From Bacteroidales bacterium (GTDB lineage: Bacteria; Bacteroidota; Bacteroidia; Bacteroidales; VadinHA17): a stretch of 54,508 nt of DNA. Numbering within the stretch: position 1 is the first letter of the stretch; the number at the start of each line of letters is the position of its first letter. Where the stretch lies: the NCBI GenBank assembly GCA_003157015.1, contig PMIJ01000127.1, forward strand, positions 1,097 through 55,604, in the 5' to 3' direction. The translations under genes and the position numbers were made by a program. Below the pieces are notes generated by a model. That model worked only from the letters and a program-made list of their open reading frames with translations, was not told the origin of the DNA and searched no databases. Shown here piece after piece: positions 26,538 to 35,581 of the stretch.

Positions 26538-27851
26538 TTATACTGTTGGTAATGTCCATGGTTGGCGATAGGGACGGCTTAAAAGGCGTGATGCCATTTG
26601 ATTGCCAATTATCTCTTCTTTCTCGGGATCCCATTTAATGATCTGGCCTGTGGTCATGGCAATTTCTCCAAGCAATGCTACAGAAATAGCTCTGTAGGCT
26701 ACTTCGACAGGGGCAATAGCAGGTTTCCCTGAACGAATGCAATCAACAAAATTCTGCCAGTGGTTCTCACTTTTATACAAATGAATCTCCTTTTCTCCGA
26801 TAACTTCATTAAGAATTTTAGGATCGGAGGCAGAAATTATTTTTCCACGATCGACATGTATCCATCCACGATCGCCGTGCCAGGTAGTTCCCATTCCAAG
26901 CGGAAGCCGCGATGCATTTGCCACACGCATCTCTATTCCGTTAGCATATTTGCAGAGGAAATCATATTCAACAGGAACATTGAAGATCCCTTCAACCGGA
27001 TAAACACCTTTTCCTGATATTTCAACCGGACCGGTATGCTCGAGTCCTGCTCCCCAGTTTGCAATATCAATATGGTGGCCGGCCCAGTCAGTAAGCTGAC
27101 CGCCTGAATAATCGAGTATCCAGCGCCAGTCCCAATGCGATACTCCCCGGTAGGGCACCTTTAAGGCAGGTCCCAACCACGTTTCCCAGTCAAGCTCAGG
27201 CGGAACCGGTTTGACAGGAGGCGTTCCAATTCCTTTGCTTCCGTCGGGAAGTCCTACTTCAATATACTTAATTTTTCCTGCCCTGCCATTTACAGCAAGT
27301 TCAGCCCCACGGTGAAAATTCGATTCGGAACGCTGCCAGCTGCCGGTCTGCCATATAATATTGTTCTTTTTAACGGCACTTACTATAGTCTGACCATCTT
27401 TTATGGTACGACAGATTGGTTTTTCTCCATAAACATTTAGTTTTTTATTGGCCGCCGCTGTATAAATTATTCCATGCCAATGATCGGGAAGAGCAATAGA
27501 AACGGCATCGAGTTTCTCCTTTTCCAGGAACTCCCTATAGTCGCCATAAATCCTGCAATCACTGTTCTTGTTTGCAAGATCAATAGTTTCTTTGGCGGAA
27601 GCCAGATGGAGTTTATCAACGTCGCAAACCGCGACAAACTGCAGACCGTCTTTAAGTTTAAGGAAGTCTTTCAGATTACTCGTACCTTGTGACCCAACGC
27701 CTATTGAACCTATCACTATCCGGTCACTTGGTGCAATTCTTCTTCCCATCCCAAGCGCTGATGAAGGTAAGATTTGAGGAAGCACAAAAGCACCTGCAAC
27801 AACTGAAACTGACCGCTTAACAAAATCTCGTCTTGATGATTTGTTTGCCAT
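26538..27851 (-). CDS. Tat-exported Gfo/Idh/MocA-family oxidoreductase (2)
   Basis: 437 residues with a twin-arginine signal, SSRRDFVKRSVSVVAGAFVL. The Rossmann domain follows with IVIGSIGVGSQGTSNLKDF. YGEKPICRT (about 140) carries the catalytic-site Lys, and the C-terminal half includes LTDWAGHHIDIANWG, the His-rich family signature. Tat export implies folding with bound NAD(P) in the cytoplasm before transport. Exported members work on sugars or glycosides with tightly bound cofactor, and in described cases oxidise or eliminate at C3. The gene is 43 bp from the upstream paralogue and 12 bp from the ThuA-like gene. Confidence 0.9.
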   Translation of the reverse strand: MANKSSRRDFVKRSVSVVAGAFVLPQILPSSALGMGRRIAPSDRIVIGSIGVGSQGTSNLKDFLKLKDGLQFVAVCDVDKLHLASAKETIDLANKNSDCRIYGDYREFLEKEKLDAVSIALPDHWHGIIYTAAANKKLNVYGEKPICRTIKDGQTIVSAVKKNNIIWQTGSWQRSESNFHRGAELAVNGRAGKIKYIEVGLPDGSKGIGTPPVKPVPPELDWETWLGPALKVPYRGVSHWDWRWILDYSGGQLTDWAGHHIDIANWGAGLEHTGPVEISGKGVYPVEGIFNVPVEYDFLCKYANGIEMRVANASRLPLGMGTTWHGDRGWIHVDRGKIISASDPKILNEVIGEKEIHLYKSENHWQNFVDCIRSGKPAIAPVEVAYRAISVALLGEIAMTTGQIIKWDPEKEEIIGNQMASRLLSRPYRQPWTLPTV

Positions 27852-27894
27852 AATATATTATTTAAAATTTCGTCGAAAAATATCAACTTAAAAA

Positions 27895-29232
27895 CTAAAT
27901 AGCTATCGGAGTGCCCGGAACAGGCGTTTCGAATACCATATCAACAGGGCCCATCTCAATTTTTTTTGGCCCCAGGTCCATATCGGACTTGAATATCTCA
28001 TCCCATGTAATTAGCCGGCCAGTATAAGCTGCAGTCCTACCCATTATTGCTGTTAATGTAGAAACGGCAGTCTGTTCGGCTTCATTCACATAGTTTCCTG
28101 TACGGATAGATTGAACAAGATGCATATGTTCCTGGACATAAGGAGGAATCTTAACGGCATTCATCGGATTTCCGTTCTCATCTTTTGGATATTCAAACTG
28201 CCATTTCACCTTTCCTTTCAGGTCATATATCGTGTTGGCACAATTAGTATATCCTTCAGTTCCCATAATAATTTCGCCGGTTCCATTTGCACAACTGTCT
28301 ATCTGACGGCACATGCTATGTGAGCTGACTCCCGATCCATAATCAAAGTCTATACTGAAAAAGTCATACTGATCACCTGTAACCCTTCTGGCTCTACCTC
28401 CGTACCCTATTGCCCTTTCCGGATGTTTGCCAAGAAACCAGTTGATTACGTCTATGTTATGTACATGAGTGTCAAGAATATGATCACCACATAGCCAGCA
28501 AAAATTGTTCCAGTTGCGGATCATATATTCCATATCGTTCCATCCTTTTTCGCGTTCCCTGAACCACACATGATCCTGGTTCCAGTATGCTTTGGCAGAG
28601 GTTATTGTTCCAATTGCCCCTTCTGCAACCTGTTTATAGGTTTCAATATAATCCTCCTGATGACGCCGCTGGGTACCGGTAACAACGCATAAGCCAATTG
28701 CAGCTGCTTTTTTTGCTGTTGTAATAACCGACCTGATACCCACTGGATCAACAGCCACTGGTTTTTCAAGAAATGCATGTTTATTGTTCTGAACAGCTTC
28801 AAGGAAATGTTCCGGACGGAATTTACATGGTGTTGCCAGGATAACAACATCAACATCAGTAAGAGCAATAAGCTTCTTGTAAGCGTCGAGTCCGACAAAA
28901 CAATTTTCAGCCGGAATAGGTAGTTTGAATGATGCAAATCGCTCGCGGCATGCATCTATCTTATCCTGAAACACATCAGCCAGCGCAATAATCTCCAGAT
29001 CAGGCCCTGCACTTATAAAATTTATTGCAGCACCGGTCCCTCTTGCTCCGCAACCGACCAGCCCTGCTTTTAATTTTCTGCCTTTTGGTGCACCTTTAAG
29101 TATCGGAGGAAGACCTGATACTTCTACAACAGGCTTCCTCTTGCATGCTGTCATCAAAGCTCCGGCTCCTGCAATTCCCAAGCCTGCCAGGGCTGTTCTT
29201 CCAATGAATTTTCTTCTGTCTATATTCTGCAT
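27895..29232 (-). CDS. Tat-exported lipoprotein Gfo/Idh/MocA-family oxidoreductase (1)
   Basis: 445 residues. Signal IDRRKFIGRTALAGLGIAG combines a twin-arginine motif with an MTAC lipobox (Cys at about 30), so it is a Tat lipoprotein of the periplasmic face. Rossmann motif AGLVGCGARGTGAAINF, FLEKPVAVDP with the family Lys, and ILDTHVHNIDVINWFLG in the C-terminal domain. It differs from the downstream paralogue, so the pair probably catalyses successive or complementary steps on one substrate. It is the second gene of the operon, 24 bp after the cytochrome fusion gene. Confidence 0.9.
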   Translation of the reverse strand: MQNIDRRKFIGRTALAGLGIAGAGALMTACKRKPVVEVSGLPPILKGAPKGRKLKAGLVGCGARGTGAAINFISAGPDLEIIALADVFQDKIDACRERFASFKLPIPAENCFVGLDAYKKLIALTDVDVVILATPCKFRPEHFLEAVQNNKHAFLEKPVAVDPVGIRSVITTAKKAAAIGLCVVTGTQRRHQEDYIETYKQVAEGAIGTITSAKAYWNQDHVWFREREKGWNDMEYMIRNWNNFCWLCGDHILDTHVHNIDVINWFLGKHPERAIGYGGRARRVTGDQYDFFSIDFDYGSGVSSHSMCRQIDSCANGTGEIIMGTEGYTNCANTIYDLKGKVKWQFEYPKDENGNPMNAVKIPPYVQEHMHLVQSIRTGNYVNEAEQTAVSTLTAIMGRTAAYTGRLITWDEIFKSDMDLGPKKIEMGPVDMVFETPVPGTPIAI

Positions 29233-29256
29233 ATGATTGCCGTTAAAATATTCTAA

Positions 29257-30792
29257 CTACTTTCTCAAAGAGCTGTCTGCCTCACATACTACTCTGAATC
29301 CTACATCTATACAATCAGAGTACCACCAGATACTTTTAGGCATCTGGGGATCTGTAACAAGCCAGGCCTTGGTTCTTGTGAAATCACGAGAAGCGGACCG
29401 CACATCCCTTGCATCGCTCTTAAATGAACCTCCCCGGATTACATGTTCCAGTCCTGTTGAAGGACCGCGAGGATTGACAGCTTCTATGGTATCTGACCTG
29501 TAAGTGTCAGGTGAATAGAAATCAAGACAAAACTCTGATACGTTTCCAAGCATGTTTTTCAAACCGAATGGATTAGGCTTAACAGACCCAGGTTCTTTTG
29601 TTCTGGAATTACTGTTTACTTTATAAACTACACTTGAAGCAATTACTGAAGTATCAGGACCAAATATCTTCTTTATCAGCCCAGTTGATGTAAAATTCTT
29701 TGGGTTTCCCGGAAAGAAATATGGAGTTTCTGTTCCTGCCCTGCATGCGTATTCCCATTCAGCTTCAGTTGGCAGCCTGTATTTTTTTCCTGTGACTTTA
29801 GATAGCCACTGACAATAAACATCTGCTGCATGCCAGGTCATGGTAATTGCCGGCTTTGAACCTTTTCCCCAGCCCTGGTCGGGGGCTCCCCATGGAGGAG
29901 TTGCTCCGCTTATAGCATCAACATTCTTATGGGTCACCACCTGTCCTTCAGTTCTTCCCTGAGAACCAGTTGCCCTGAAGAATGCAAGGTACTCGTCCCA
30001 GGTTACCTCAGTCCTTTCTATCCAGAATTTTGAAAGAGTGACTTTCCTCAGAGGACCTTCGTCCTTTTTATGAAATGGTTCATCAGGGGGACTTCCCATT
30101 AAAAATTTTCCGCCCGGAAGTGCCACCATATCAAATGATACATTGGTACCAGGTATTTTTTCGTTGAAATTTTCAAATTTTTCAACCCTGGCAGGTTGAG
30201 TATAGGCAACATTATTTTCTGTTACTGTAACACCAAAATTTGTGTTATGGGCATGGAGTTCATTTTTGTCAAAATGGCCAACATTAAGATGACAGTTGAT
30301 ACAACTTAATGGCTCTTTGCTTGTTGAATAAAAAAGATGTGCATTGCTTCCGTCGACCGACAATTTTACGGGATAAAGGTTTTGATGACATCCGAGACAA
30401 GACTTTTCATAAACGAATCCCTTCGCATTTTCAAGCAGCTTTTTTTCCTGCCAGTTAATCTTTGCGCTGTCCTTGAAGAAATATCCGTAAACATCTTTAA
30501 ACCCATGTTTTGCTTTGGCGAAAATATATCCATGTCCTTCAGGAGGAAGGTGACAATCGATACAATGGACTACATTTCCAGTACGATTATTATAATGTGG
30601 AGACAATTTCCAGTTCTGATCGGCTATCGGATGAATATGGCATGAAATGCAATATTTATCGGAAGAGGTATATGATAATACTGCTTTACCCGATTTCAGA
30701 AATACCAGGCATATTATAAAGCCGGCAAGAATGAGCCAGAGCTTTGTCCTTGGTCTGACAAAAGTCTGACTGCGATTATTATTTAAATTCAT
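29257..30792 (-). CDS. Tetraheme NapC/NrfH-type cytochrome fused to a SUMF1/FGE-like domain
   Basis: 511 residues. One membrane anchor at about 18-33, then four CxxCH haem sites: CISCH (48-52), CIDCH (77-81), CLGCH (132-136) and CINCH (164-168). That matches the NapC/NirT/NrfH quinol dehydrogenases. From about 215 to the end is a SUMF1 (formylglycine-generating enzyme-like) domain: FDMVALPGGKFLMGSP, YRLPTEAEWEYACRAG, NMLGNVSEFCLDFY, VIRGGSF and VGFRVVCE. The two active-site Cys of true FGEs, expected just after RGGS, are absent (SFKSDARDVRSASRD), so it is not a sulfatase-activating FGE. It leads a four-gene operon with two Tat-exported Gfo/Idh/MocA proteins and a ThuA lipoprotein. Electron exchange between menaquinone and a periplasmic sugar-processing reaction is inferred. 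Confidence 0.88.
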   Translation of the reverse strand: MNLNNNRSQTFVRPRTKLWLILAGFIICLVFLKSGKAVLSYTSSDKYCISCHIHPIADQNWKLSPHYNNRTGNVVHCIDCHLPPEGHGYIFAKAKHGFKDVYGYFFKDSAKINWQEKKLLENAKGFVYEKSCLGCHQNLYPVKLSVDGSNAHLFYSTSKEPLSCINCHLNVGHFDKNELHAHNTNFGVTVTENNVAYTQPARVEKFENFNEKIPGTNVSFDMVALPGGKFLMGSPPDEPFHKKDEGPLRKVTLSKFWIERTEVTWDEYLAFFRATGSQGRTEGQVVTHKNVDAISGATPPWGAPDQGWGKGSKPAITMTWHAADVYCQWLSKVTGKKYRLPTEAEWEYACRAGTETPYFFPGNPKNFTSTGLIKKIFGPDTSVIASSVVYKVNSNSRTKEPGSVKPNPFGLKNMLGNVSEFCLDFYSPDTYRSDTIEAVNPRGPSTGLEHVIRGGSFKSDARDVRSASRDFTRTKAWLVTDPQMPKSIWWYSDCIDVGFRVVCEADSSLRK

Positions 30793-30896
30793 TTCCCCGG
30801 AGAAGATTCAATTAAAACTTGCTAAAGTTAATTGTTTGTCTGACTTCCAGGTAAAATTGGAGTCACTTTTATTTTTAAATACTGGATGAAAGAACT

Positions 30897-30940
30897 GTCA
30901 CTGAGAGATACAGAGGAACACAGAGCACACACAGAGCATT
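30897..30940. repeat. Partial CACAGAG-family repeat
   Basis: GTCACTGAGAGATACAGAGG followed by AACACAGAGCACACACAGAGC, one arm of the family seen in full at 25194-25310. It is directly followed by CCCCAATTGG...TTGGGGGG, a small hairpin-like motif. It overlaps the 3' end of the msrA-like fragment. Confidence 0.55.
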
Positions 30941-30959
30941 AAAGCTCCCCAATTGGATG

Positions 30960-31173
30960 TTGGGGGGCGAAAAAACTCAGAACCTCCTGGTATATCATGG
31001 CAATAGGGTATCTTGCAATTTTTAAAATAATAATCCTGGTGGTAATCTTCAGCCGGATAAAATTCTGAAGCTTTAGTGAGATCCTTGAATTTCAACTTCA
31101 CCTGTGAATAAGATCTTTCACTTATACCTTTAAAATAAATTAATGATATTATGATAATGAACCTTACTTTCAT
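30960..31173 (-). pseudogene. Fragment resembling the C-terminus of MsrA
   Basis: A short minus-strand frame that starts with an apparent hydrophobic N-terminus (MKVRFIIIISLIYFKG). It contains SEFYPAEDYHQDYYFKN and then KIPYC, which resembles the tail of peptide-methionine (S)-sulfoxide reductase MsrA. The catalytic GCFWG region and most of the domain are missing, and the reading frame then runs into repeat DNA. I read it as a degraded remnant whose 3' end has been overwritten by repeats. It could instead be a short protein of its own, which I think less likely. Confidence 0.55.
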
Positions 31174-31285
31174 GCCTCATTCCTTCATACTCTTGAGCCA
31201 GTTAACAGGCGCAAAGTAAAAATGTTGTCCCTGGAGCCATTTTACCCTATATTTGTTCCTGAAAATATTATTTTTGGCATAAAGA

Positions 31286-31314
31286 TTGTTTTTAGAATGA
31301 AAAGTATATTTTTG
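31286..31314 (+). promoter_or_regulatory. Promoter of the small lipoprotein (TTG - 18 bp - TATTTTTG)
   Basis: TTG at 31286-31288 and TATTTTTG at 31307-31314, followed 24 bp later by the ATG at 31338. Slightly short spacing but otherwise a good Bacteroidota promoter. Confidence 0.45.
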
Positions 31315-31337
31315 TACATTAATATTATTGAATCAAT

Positions 31338-31448
31338 ATGAAAAAGTTTGCTGTTATACTTCTTGTTACTTTTGTTACTGCAACTATTGTCAGTTCATGC
31401 AATAAGAAGGAATGCCCAGCTTATTCAAAAGGGCATGCCAGGGCTAAT
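31338..31448 (+). CDS. Very small lipoprotein (36 residues)
   Basis: ATG at 31338 and TAA at 31446-31448. The product is a classic lipoprotein signal (MKKFAVILLVTFVTATIVSSC, lipobox VSSC) followed by only about 15 residues, NKKECPAYSKGHAKG, which include a second Cys in ECPAYS. Short lipoproteins with a CPAYS-like tail occur in Bacteroidota, but I know no function. A promoter-like sequence lies directly upstream, and the outer-membrane barrel gene follows 74 bp downstream. The pair may be cotranscribed. Confidence 0.6.
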
Positions 31449-31522
31449 ACTGAGCAGACAGGAAAGAATGTCTGAATTCAGTTTTATTCTTTTGCCTCAT
31501 CCAACTTTATAAGTTAGCAAAA

Positions 31523-32329
31523 ATGAAAAAGCTGCTTATAGTAGCGGTAATAATTTTATTTGGTACAACATCATTGTTTGCACAGGGTGAATTAAATGAA
31601 CAGCAGAAGGTTTTTTTCCGAAATGAAAGATCACTGGCTATTCTTCTTAACAGCGATGGCATAGGATTCAGCTACAGGGAAGCTAAAAGAATTGACTTCC
31701 GGAACAAGAATATCCTGGAATTCGATGCAGGGAATCTGAAGCTTGTTAAAGAGTACCGACAACCCAGTCAGCAAGTTCAGGGCGGTACATTTATTTTCGG
31801 CAAGCTGAATTCGACTTTTTACCTGAGAGGTGGTTTAGGACGTCAGCACGAAATATTTAAAAAAGCCGATCGGGGCGGAATAGCTATCAGGTATTTCTAT
31901 TCGGCAGGACCGGTTCTTGCAATTTACAAGCCCATTTATTACAAAGTGGCACAACTTGTTACATCCTCTCCCACTCCGGAATATGAATTTGTGGAGGAAA
32001 AATTTGATGCTTCAATTGCGGCATCACAGGATATATACGGTAAAGCTTCCTTTTTCAAAGGAATCGATGAAACAAAAGTGATGCCTGGATTATACGGCAA
32101 GGTGGGTTTTAATTTTGAGTACAGCAAGCAGGATAAAATAATTCATGCAATAGAATTCGGGGGCCAGCTCAATGCCTTTCCGGTTAAAATTCCCATAATG
32201 GCCGGTTCAGGTAACAAAGCCCTGTTTTTTTCATTATTTGTCAGCTACAGGTTCGGCATGATACTCGATCCGCTCGATCCCGAGTCAAATAAGCTTTCAA
32301 ATATCTTCAGGAGAAAAAAGAATAATTGA
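31523..32329 (+). CDS. Putative outer-membrane beta-barrel protein (hypothetical)
   Basis: 268 residues with a cleavable signal peptide (FGTTSLFAQ). The body is made of alternating amphipathic strands (for example RSLAILLNSDGIGFSYREA, GGTFIFGKLNSTFYLRGG, ALFFSLFVSYRFGMIL) and looks like an 8-12-stranded outer-membrane barrel. The last strand is followed by a basic tail RRKKNN rather than a terminal aromatic. I recognise no named family. It lies between the small lipoprotein and gap. Confidence 0.65.
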   Translation: MKKLLIVAVIILFGTTSLFAQGELNEQQKVFFRNERSLAILLNSDGIGFSYREAKRIDFRNKNILEFDAGNLKLVKEYRQPSQQVQGGTFIFGKLNSTFYLRGGLGRQHEIFKKADRGGIAIRYFYSAGPVLAIYKPIYYKVAQLVTSSPTPEYEFVEEKFDASIAASQDIYGKASFFKGIDETKVMPGLYGKVGFNFEYSKQDKIIHAIEFGGQLNAFPVKIPIMAGSGNKALFFSLFVSYRFGMILDPLDPESNKLSNIFRRKKNN

Positions 32330-32340
32330 TCCCTTCCGGT

Positions 32341-32372
32341 TTTTGCCCTTTCAGCGAAAATTACTATTTTTG
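32341..32372 (+). promoter_or_regulatory. Promoter of gap (TTTTG - 19 bp - TATTTTTG)
   Basis: TTTTG at 32341-32345 and TATTTTTG at 32365-32372 with 19 bp between them, 34 bp before the ATG. This is the strongest consensus promoter in the window and fits a highly expressed glycolytic gene. Confidence 0.65.
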
Positions 32373-32388
32373 TGTGTCAATTTATTAA

Positions 32389-33414
<1,026 letters not shown>

Positions 33415-33416
33415 AA

Positions 33417-33480
33417 GTAATGACGTTGCATGCAATGTCATTACCATATAGAAAAAGGGACGTTGCGTGCAACGTCCCTT
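33417..33480. repeat. Two stacked palindromes after gap
   Basis: First palindrome 33417-33444: arms GTAATGAC/GTCATTAC around GTTGCATGCAAT. Second palindrome 33455-33480: AAGGGACGTTGC-GT-GCAACGTCCCTT, perfect 12-base arms. They begin two bases after the gap stop codon and share the word ACGTTGC. They would form strong RNA hairpins in both directions. Confidence 0.75.
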
Positions 33481-33501
33481 CGAATTTTATCCAATATACA
33501 A

Positions 33502-33530
33502 GTAGAGACGCCCAAGTTGGGCGTCTCTAC
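33502..33530. repeat. GTAGAGACGCCCAA palindrome, copy 1
   Basis: Arms GTAGAGACGCCCAA and TTGGGCGTCTCTAC around one base. It is flanked by near-direct repeats CGAATTTTAT(C/A)CAAT at 33481-33495 and 33530-33544. The right one holds the stop codon of the convergent SiaC-like gene. Further copies lie at 38626-38654 and 48814-48842. Confidence 0.8.
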
Positions 33531-33535
33531 GAATT

Positions 33536-33913
33536 TTATACAATCATGTTAATTTCCAACGGTATACCTGCTGTATCACGATAATGTTCTCCCAGTTCCA
33601 GCATCCCTTCATCGTCTTCTTCATACAGCCATTTCATTTTAACATCTTTCCCGGAACGGCCGTAACCTGTGAGTCTTTTTAGTATTTCATAAAGATACTT
33701 GGAAGAGCCGCTGTTAATATATTCCAGCTGAATATTAACATCCAGACCGTTATTTTTTTCAAAATGAACAGTAAGCCAGTCTTCCAAACGACGAAAGATA
33801 AGCTCAGGGTTTTCGGGGATTGACCTTCCGACCAGTTCAAGTCTGTTTATATCGGGATAGTAAGTAATGCCCGGACAGTTTTTTAACTCTTCCTGAATCA
33901 CAAATTTTTCCAT
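33536..33913 (-). CDS. SiaC-family (DUF1987) regulatory phosphoprotein
   Basis: 125 residues matching DUF1987/SiaC. GITYYPDINRLELVGRSIPENPE near the N-terminus is the signature containing the likely phosphorylation site, followed by NIQLEYINSGSSKYLYEILK and KMKWLYEEDDEGMLELGEHY. SiaC is an anti-sigma-antagonist-like switch protein phosphorylated by a kinase and dephosphorylated by the SiaA phosphatase, controlling biofilm or c-di-GMP output in Pseudomonas. No kinase or phosphatase lies here. It follows an FtsX-type permease by 11 bp, so the two are probably one operon. Confidence 0.82.
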   Translation of the reverse strand: MEKFVIQEELKNCPGITYYPDINRLELVGRSIPENPELIFRRLEDWLTVHFEKNNGLDVNIQLEYINSGSSKYLYEILKRLTGYGRSGKDVKMKWLYEEDDEGMLELGEHYRDTAGIPLEINMIV

Positions 33914-33924
33914 TTTCAGATATT

Positions 33925-35178
33925 TTATTCGTACCTTAAAGCTTCAATCGGATCAATATTAGCTGCTTTTACTGCAGGTGCATATCCTGAAACGACACCT
34001 ACAATAAAGCACACAACTATACCGGTCAGCACCCAAATCCAGGGAATGACAAAACTTGATCTTAGCATAGATGATACAGCATTTCCTATAAGTATTCCAA
34101 GAATAATTCCAAAAACACCTCCAAGCTGACCTATCATTATAGATTCGAAGAGGAATTGATACTTGATGGTCTGTGTTTTTGCGCCTATGGCTTTCCTTAC
34201 TCCTATTTCGCGTGTTCGTTCAGTTACTGACACAAGCATAATATTCATAAGTCCGACAGCTGCTCCAAACAACGTGACAATACCAATAATTGTAGCAGCA
34301 AGTGTAACAAACTTGAGATTCTTCATAAGCATATTGACTAAGTTATCGCTTTTTGAGATGTTAAAATCAGATTCATCCTTTGGATTAAGATTACGAATTG
34401 TTCTGAATACAGCTTCTGCCTCCCCGGTCATAACATCAAGATTGACAGCTGACATAGGCATTATAGTGATGTTGAATGACATGTTCGGAATAGAAAAATA
34501 TTGCCTGGCTGTTGTTATTGGCATAAAACAAATGCGATCTGGGTTTACTATACCTGAACCCTTACTTTTAAGAACACCCGATACCTGAAGTTTCAGCCCA
34601 GCCACTGTTATCTCCTTTCCCAGGGGATCAATACCGGATGGAAACAGATCTTTTACTATATCTGCGCCAATCAGCACATAATGACGAATTTGCTGAATCT
34701 CATCAGAACTGAAATTTCTACCCGATTCAATCTCATAGCCTGATACTGATAAATGGTTCTCGTCAATACCAAGCAGATTTACATTAGGATTTGTCTTGGC
34801 TGAACCATACTTAACTGTAGATAATCCCGAAGCATTAAAAGAGACCGCAACCCAGGCTCCCTCTTTAAAGCGGGATTTAAACTCCTCTGCTTCCCGGTAT
34901 GATATTCTTGAGAAATTCTTTGCCCTCGATCTGTCACCTCTTTCAAAATTCATATTCTGTGAGGTGATTGTGAATGAGTTGGCACCCATCATGGTAAACT
35001 GATTTGTAAGTGATGATTTTATAGCATCTATTGCTGTAAGAATCCCCACAAGCGCCATAATCCCCACAGCTATTATACAAATTGTCAGGATGGCCCTTAC
35101 CTTGTTCGATCTTATTGCGCGAAATGAAATCTTTAGGTTTTCCTTGAATATAGCTATTTTTAGTATACTTTTTTTCAT
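33925..35178 (-). CDS. MacB/FtsX-type ABC transporter permease
   Basis: 417 residues with the MacB permease layout. A short cytoplasmic start with [25 protein letters not shown] forms TM1. A large periplasmic MacB-PCD domain (about 55-285) follows, then three C-terminal helices with the FtsX signature [20 protein letters not shown], and the end [20 protein letters not shown]. It forms half of a transporter that couples cytoplasmic ATP hydrolysis to periplasmic work on lipoproteins, peptides or macrolides. No ATPase or membrane-fusion gene is adjacent, so the ATPase must be elsewhere. Divergent from the BlaI-type locus. Confidence 0.88.
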   Translation of the reverse strand: MKKSILKIAIFKENLKISFRAIRSNKVRAILTICIIAVGIMALVGILTAIDAIKSSLTNQFTMMGANSFTITSQNMNFERGDRSRAKNFSRISYREAEEFKSRFKEGAWVAVSFNASGLSTVKYGSAKTNPNVNLLGIDENHLSVSGYEIESGRNFSSDEIQQIRHYVLIGADIVKDLFPSGIDPLGKEITVAGLKLQVSGVLKSKGSGIVNPDRICFMPITTARQYFSIPNMSFNITIMPMSAVNLDVMTGEAEAVFRTIRNLNPKDESDFNISKSDNLVNMLMKNLKFVTLAATIIGIVTLFGAAVGLMNIMLVSVTERTREIGVRKAIGAKTQTIKYQFLFESIMIGQLGGVFGIILGILIGNAVSSMLRSSFVIPWIWVLTGIVVCFIVGVVSGYAPAVKAANIDPIEALRYE

Positions 35179-35477
35179 TTATTGTATCTCCGGCTCTGTT
35201 TCAAAAATAAAAGATTAAAAGTACACTTTTTTTCCTATTATTGGTGGAATCTCTCCTGGATTATATAATATTTTGTAATTGATTTTCTATAATATAATAT
35301 TGATCTGTAAATTGCTACACCAATCCACCATAAAAAACAGATTCTATTTTAAAATTTTCTGCAATAATCCTCACAATGCGATAGACCTTGCATTAATAAT
35401 AGCCAGGATAACCAAATTGGTCAAATTACCCCGGAAGGGTTATATTTTTATGACTTTGCACTAAAATAATTACTCTT
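35179..35477. other. Divergent intergenic region between the permease and blaI-like genes
   Basis: About 400 bp in all up to the BlaI ATG, very AT-rich. The left part should carry the leftward promoter of the permease; I see no clear consensus there. The right end carries the BlaI-type operator and promoter described separately. No ORF with coding character. Confidence 0.45.
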
Positions 35478-35512
35478 TTAGTTGCATAACTAATCTATTC
35501 GTTGTACTTTTG
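35478..35512 (+). promoter_or_regulatory. BlaI-type operator and promoter 1 (blaI-M56)
   Basis: Palindrome TTAGTTGCATAACTAA at 35478-35493. The TTG within it (35482-35484) is followed after 20 bp by TACTTTTG (35505-35512), a perfect TAnnTTTG box. A repressor on the palindrome would cover the -33 box. The same arrangement precedes the two TonB-domain genes. Confidence 0.75.
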
Positions 35513-35581
35513 ATATATAGAATAAGAACAAAACAAATTAAGACCATTTGAACTCTTGAATTAGGAATTAACAATTAAGAT

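Noticed and set aside
29257..30160. Sulfatase-activating FGE function for the cytochrome fusion
   Set aside because: The catalytic Cys pair is missing, and no sulfatase gene lies in the window.
35279..35464. Small plus-strand frame upstream of the BlaI-type gene
   Set aside because: AT-rich intergenic DNA with no ribosome site or recognisable composition, directly before the operator.
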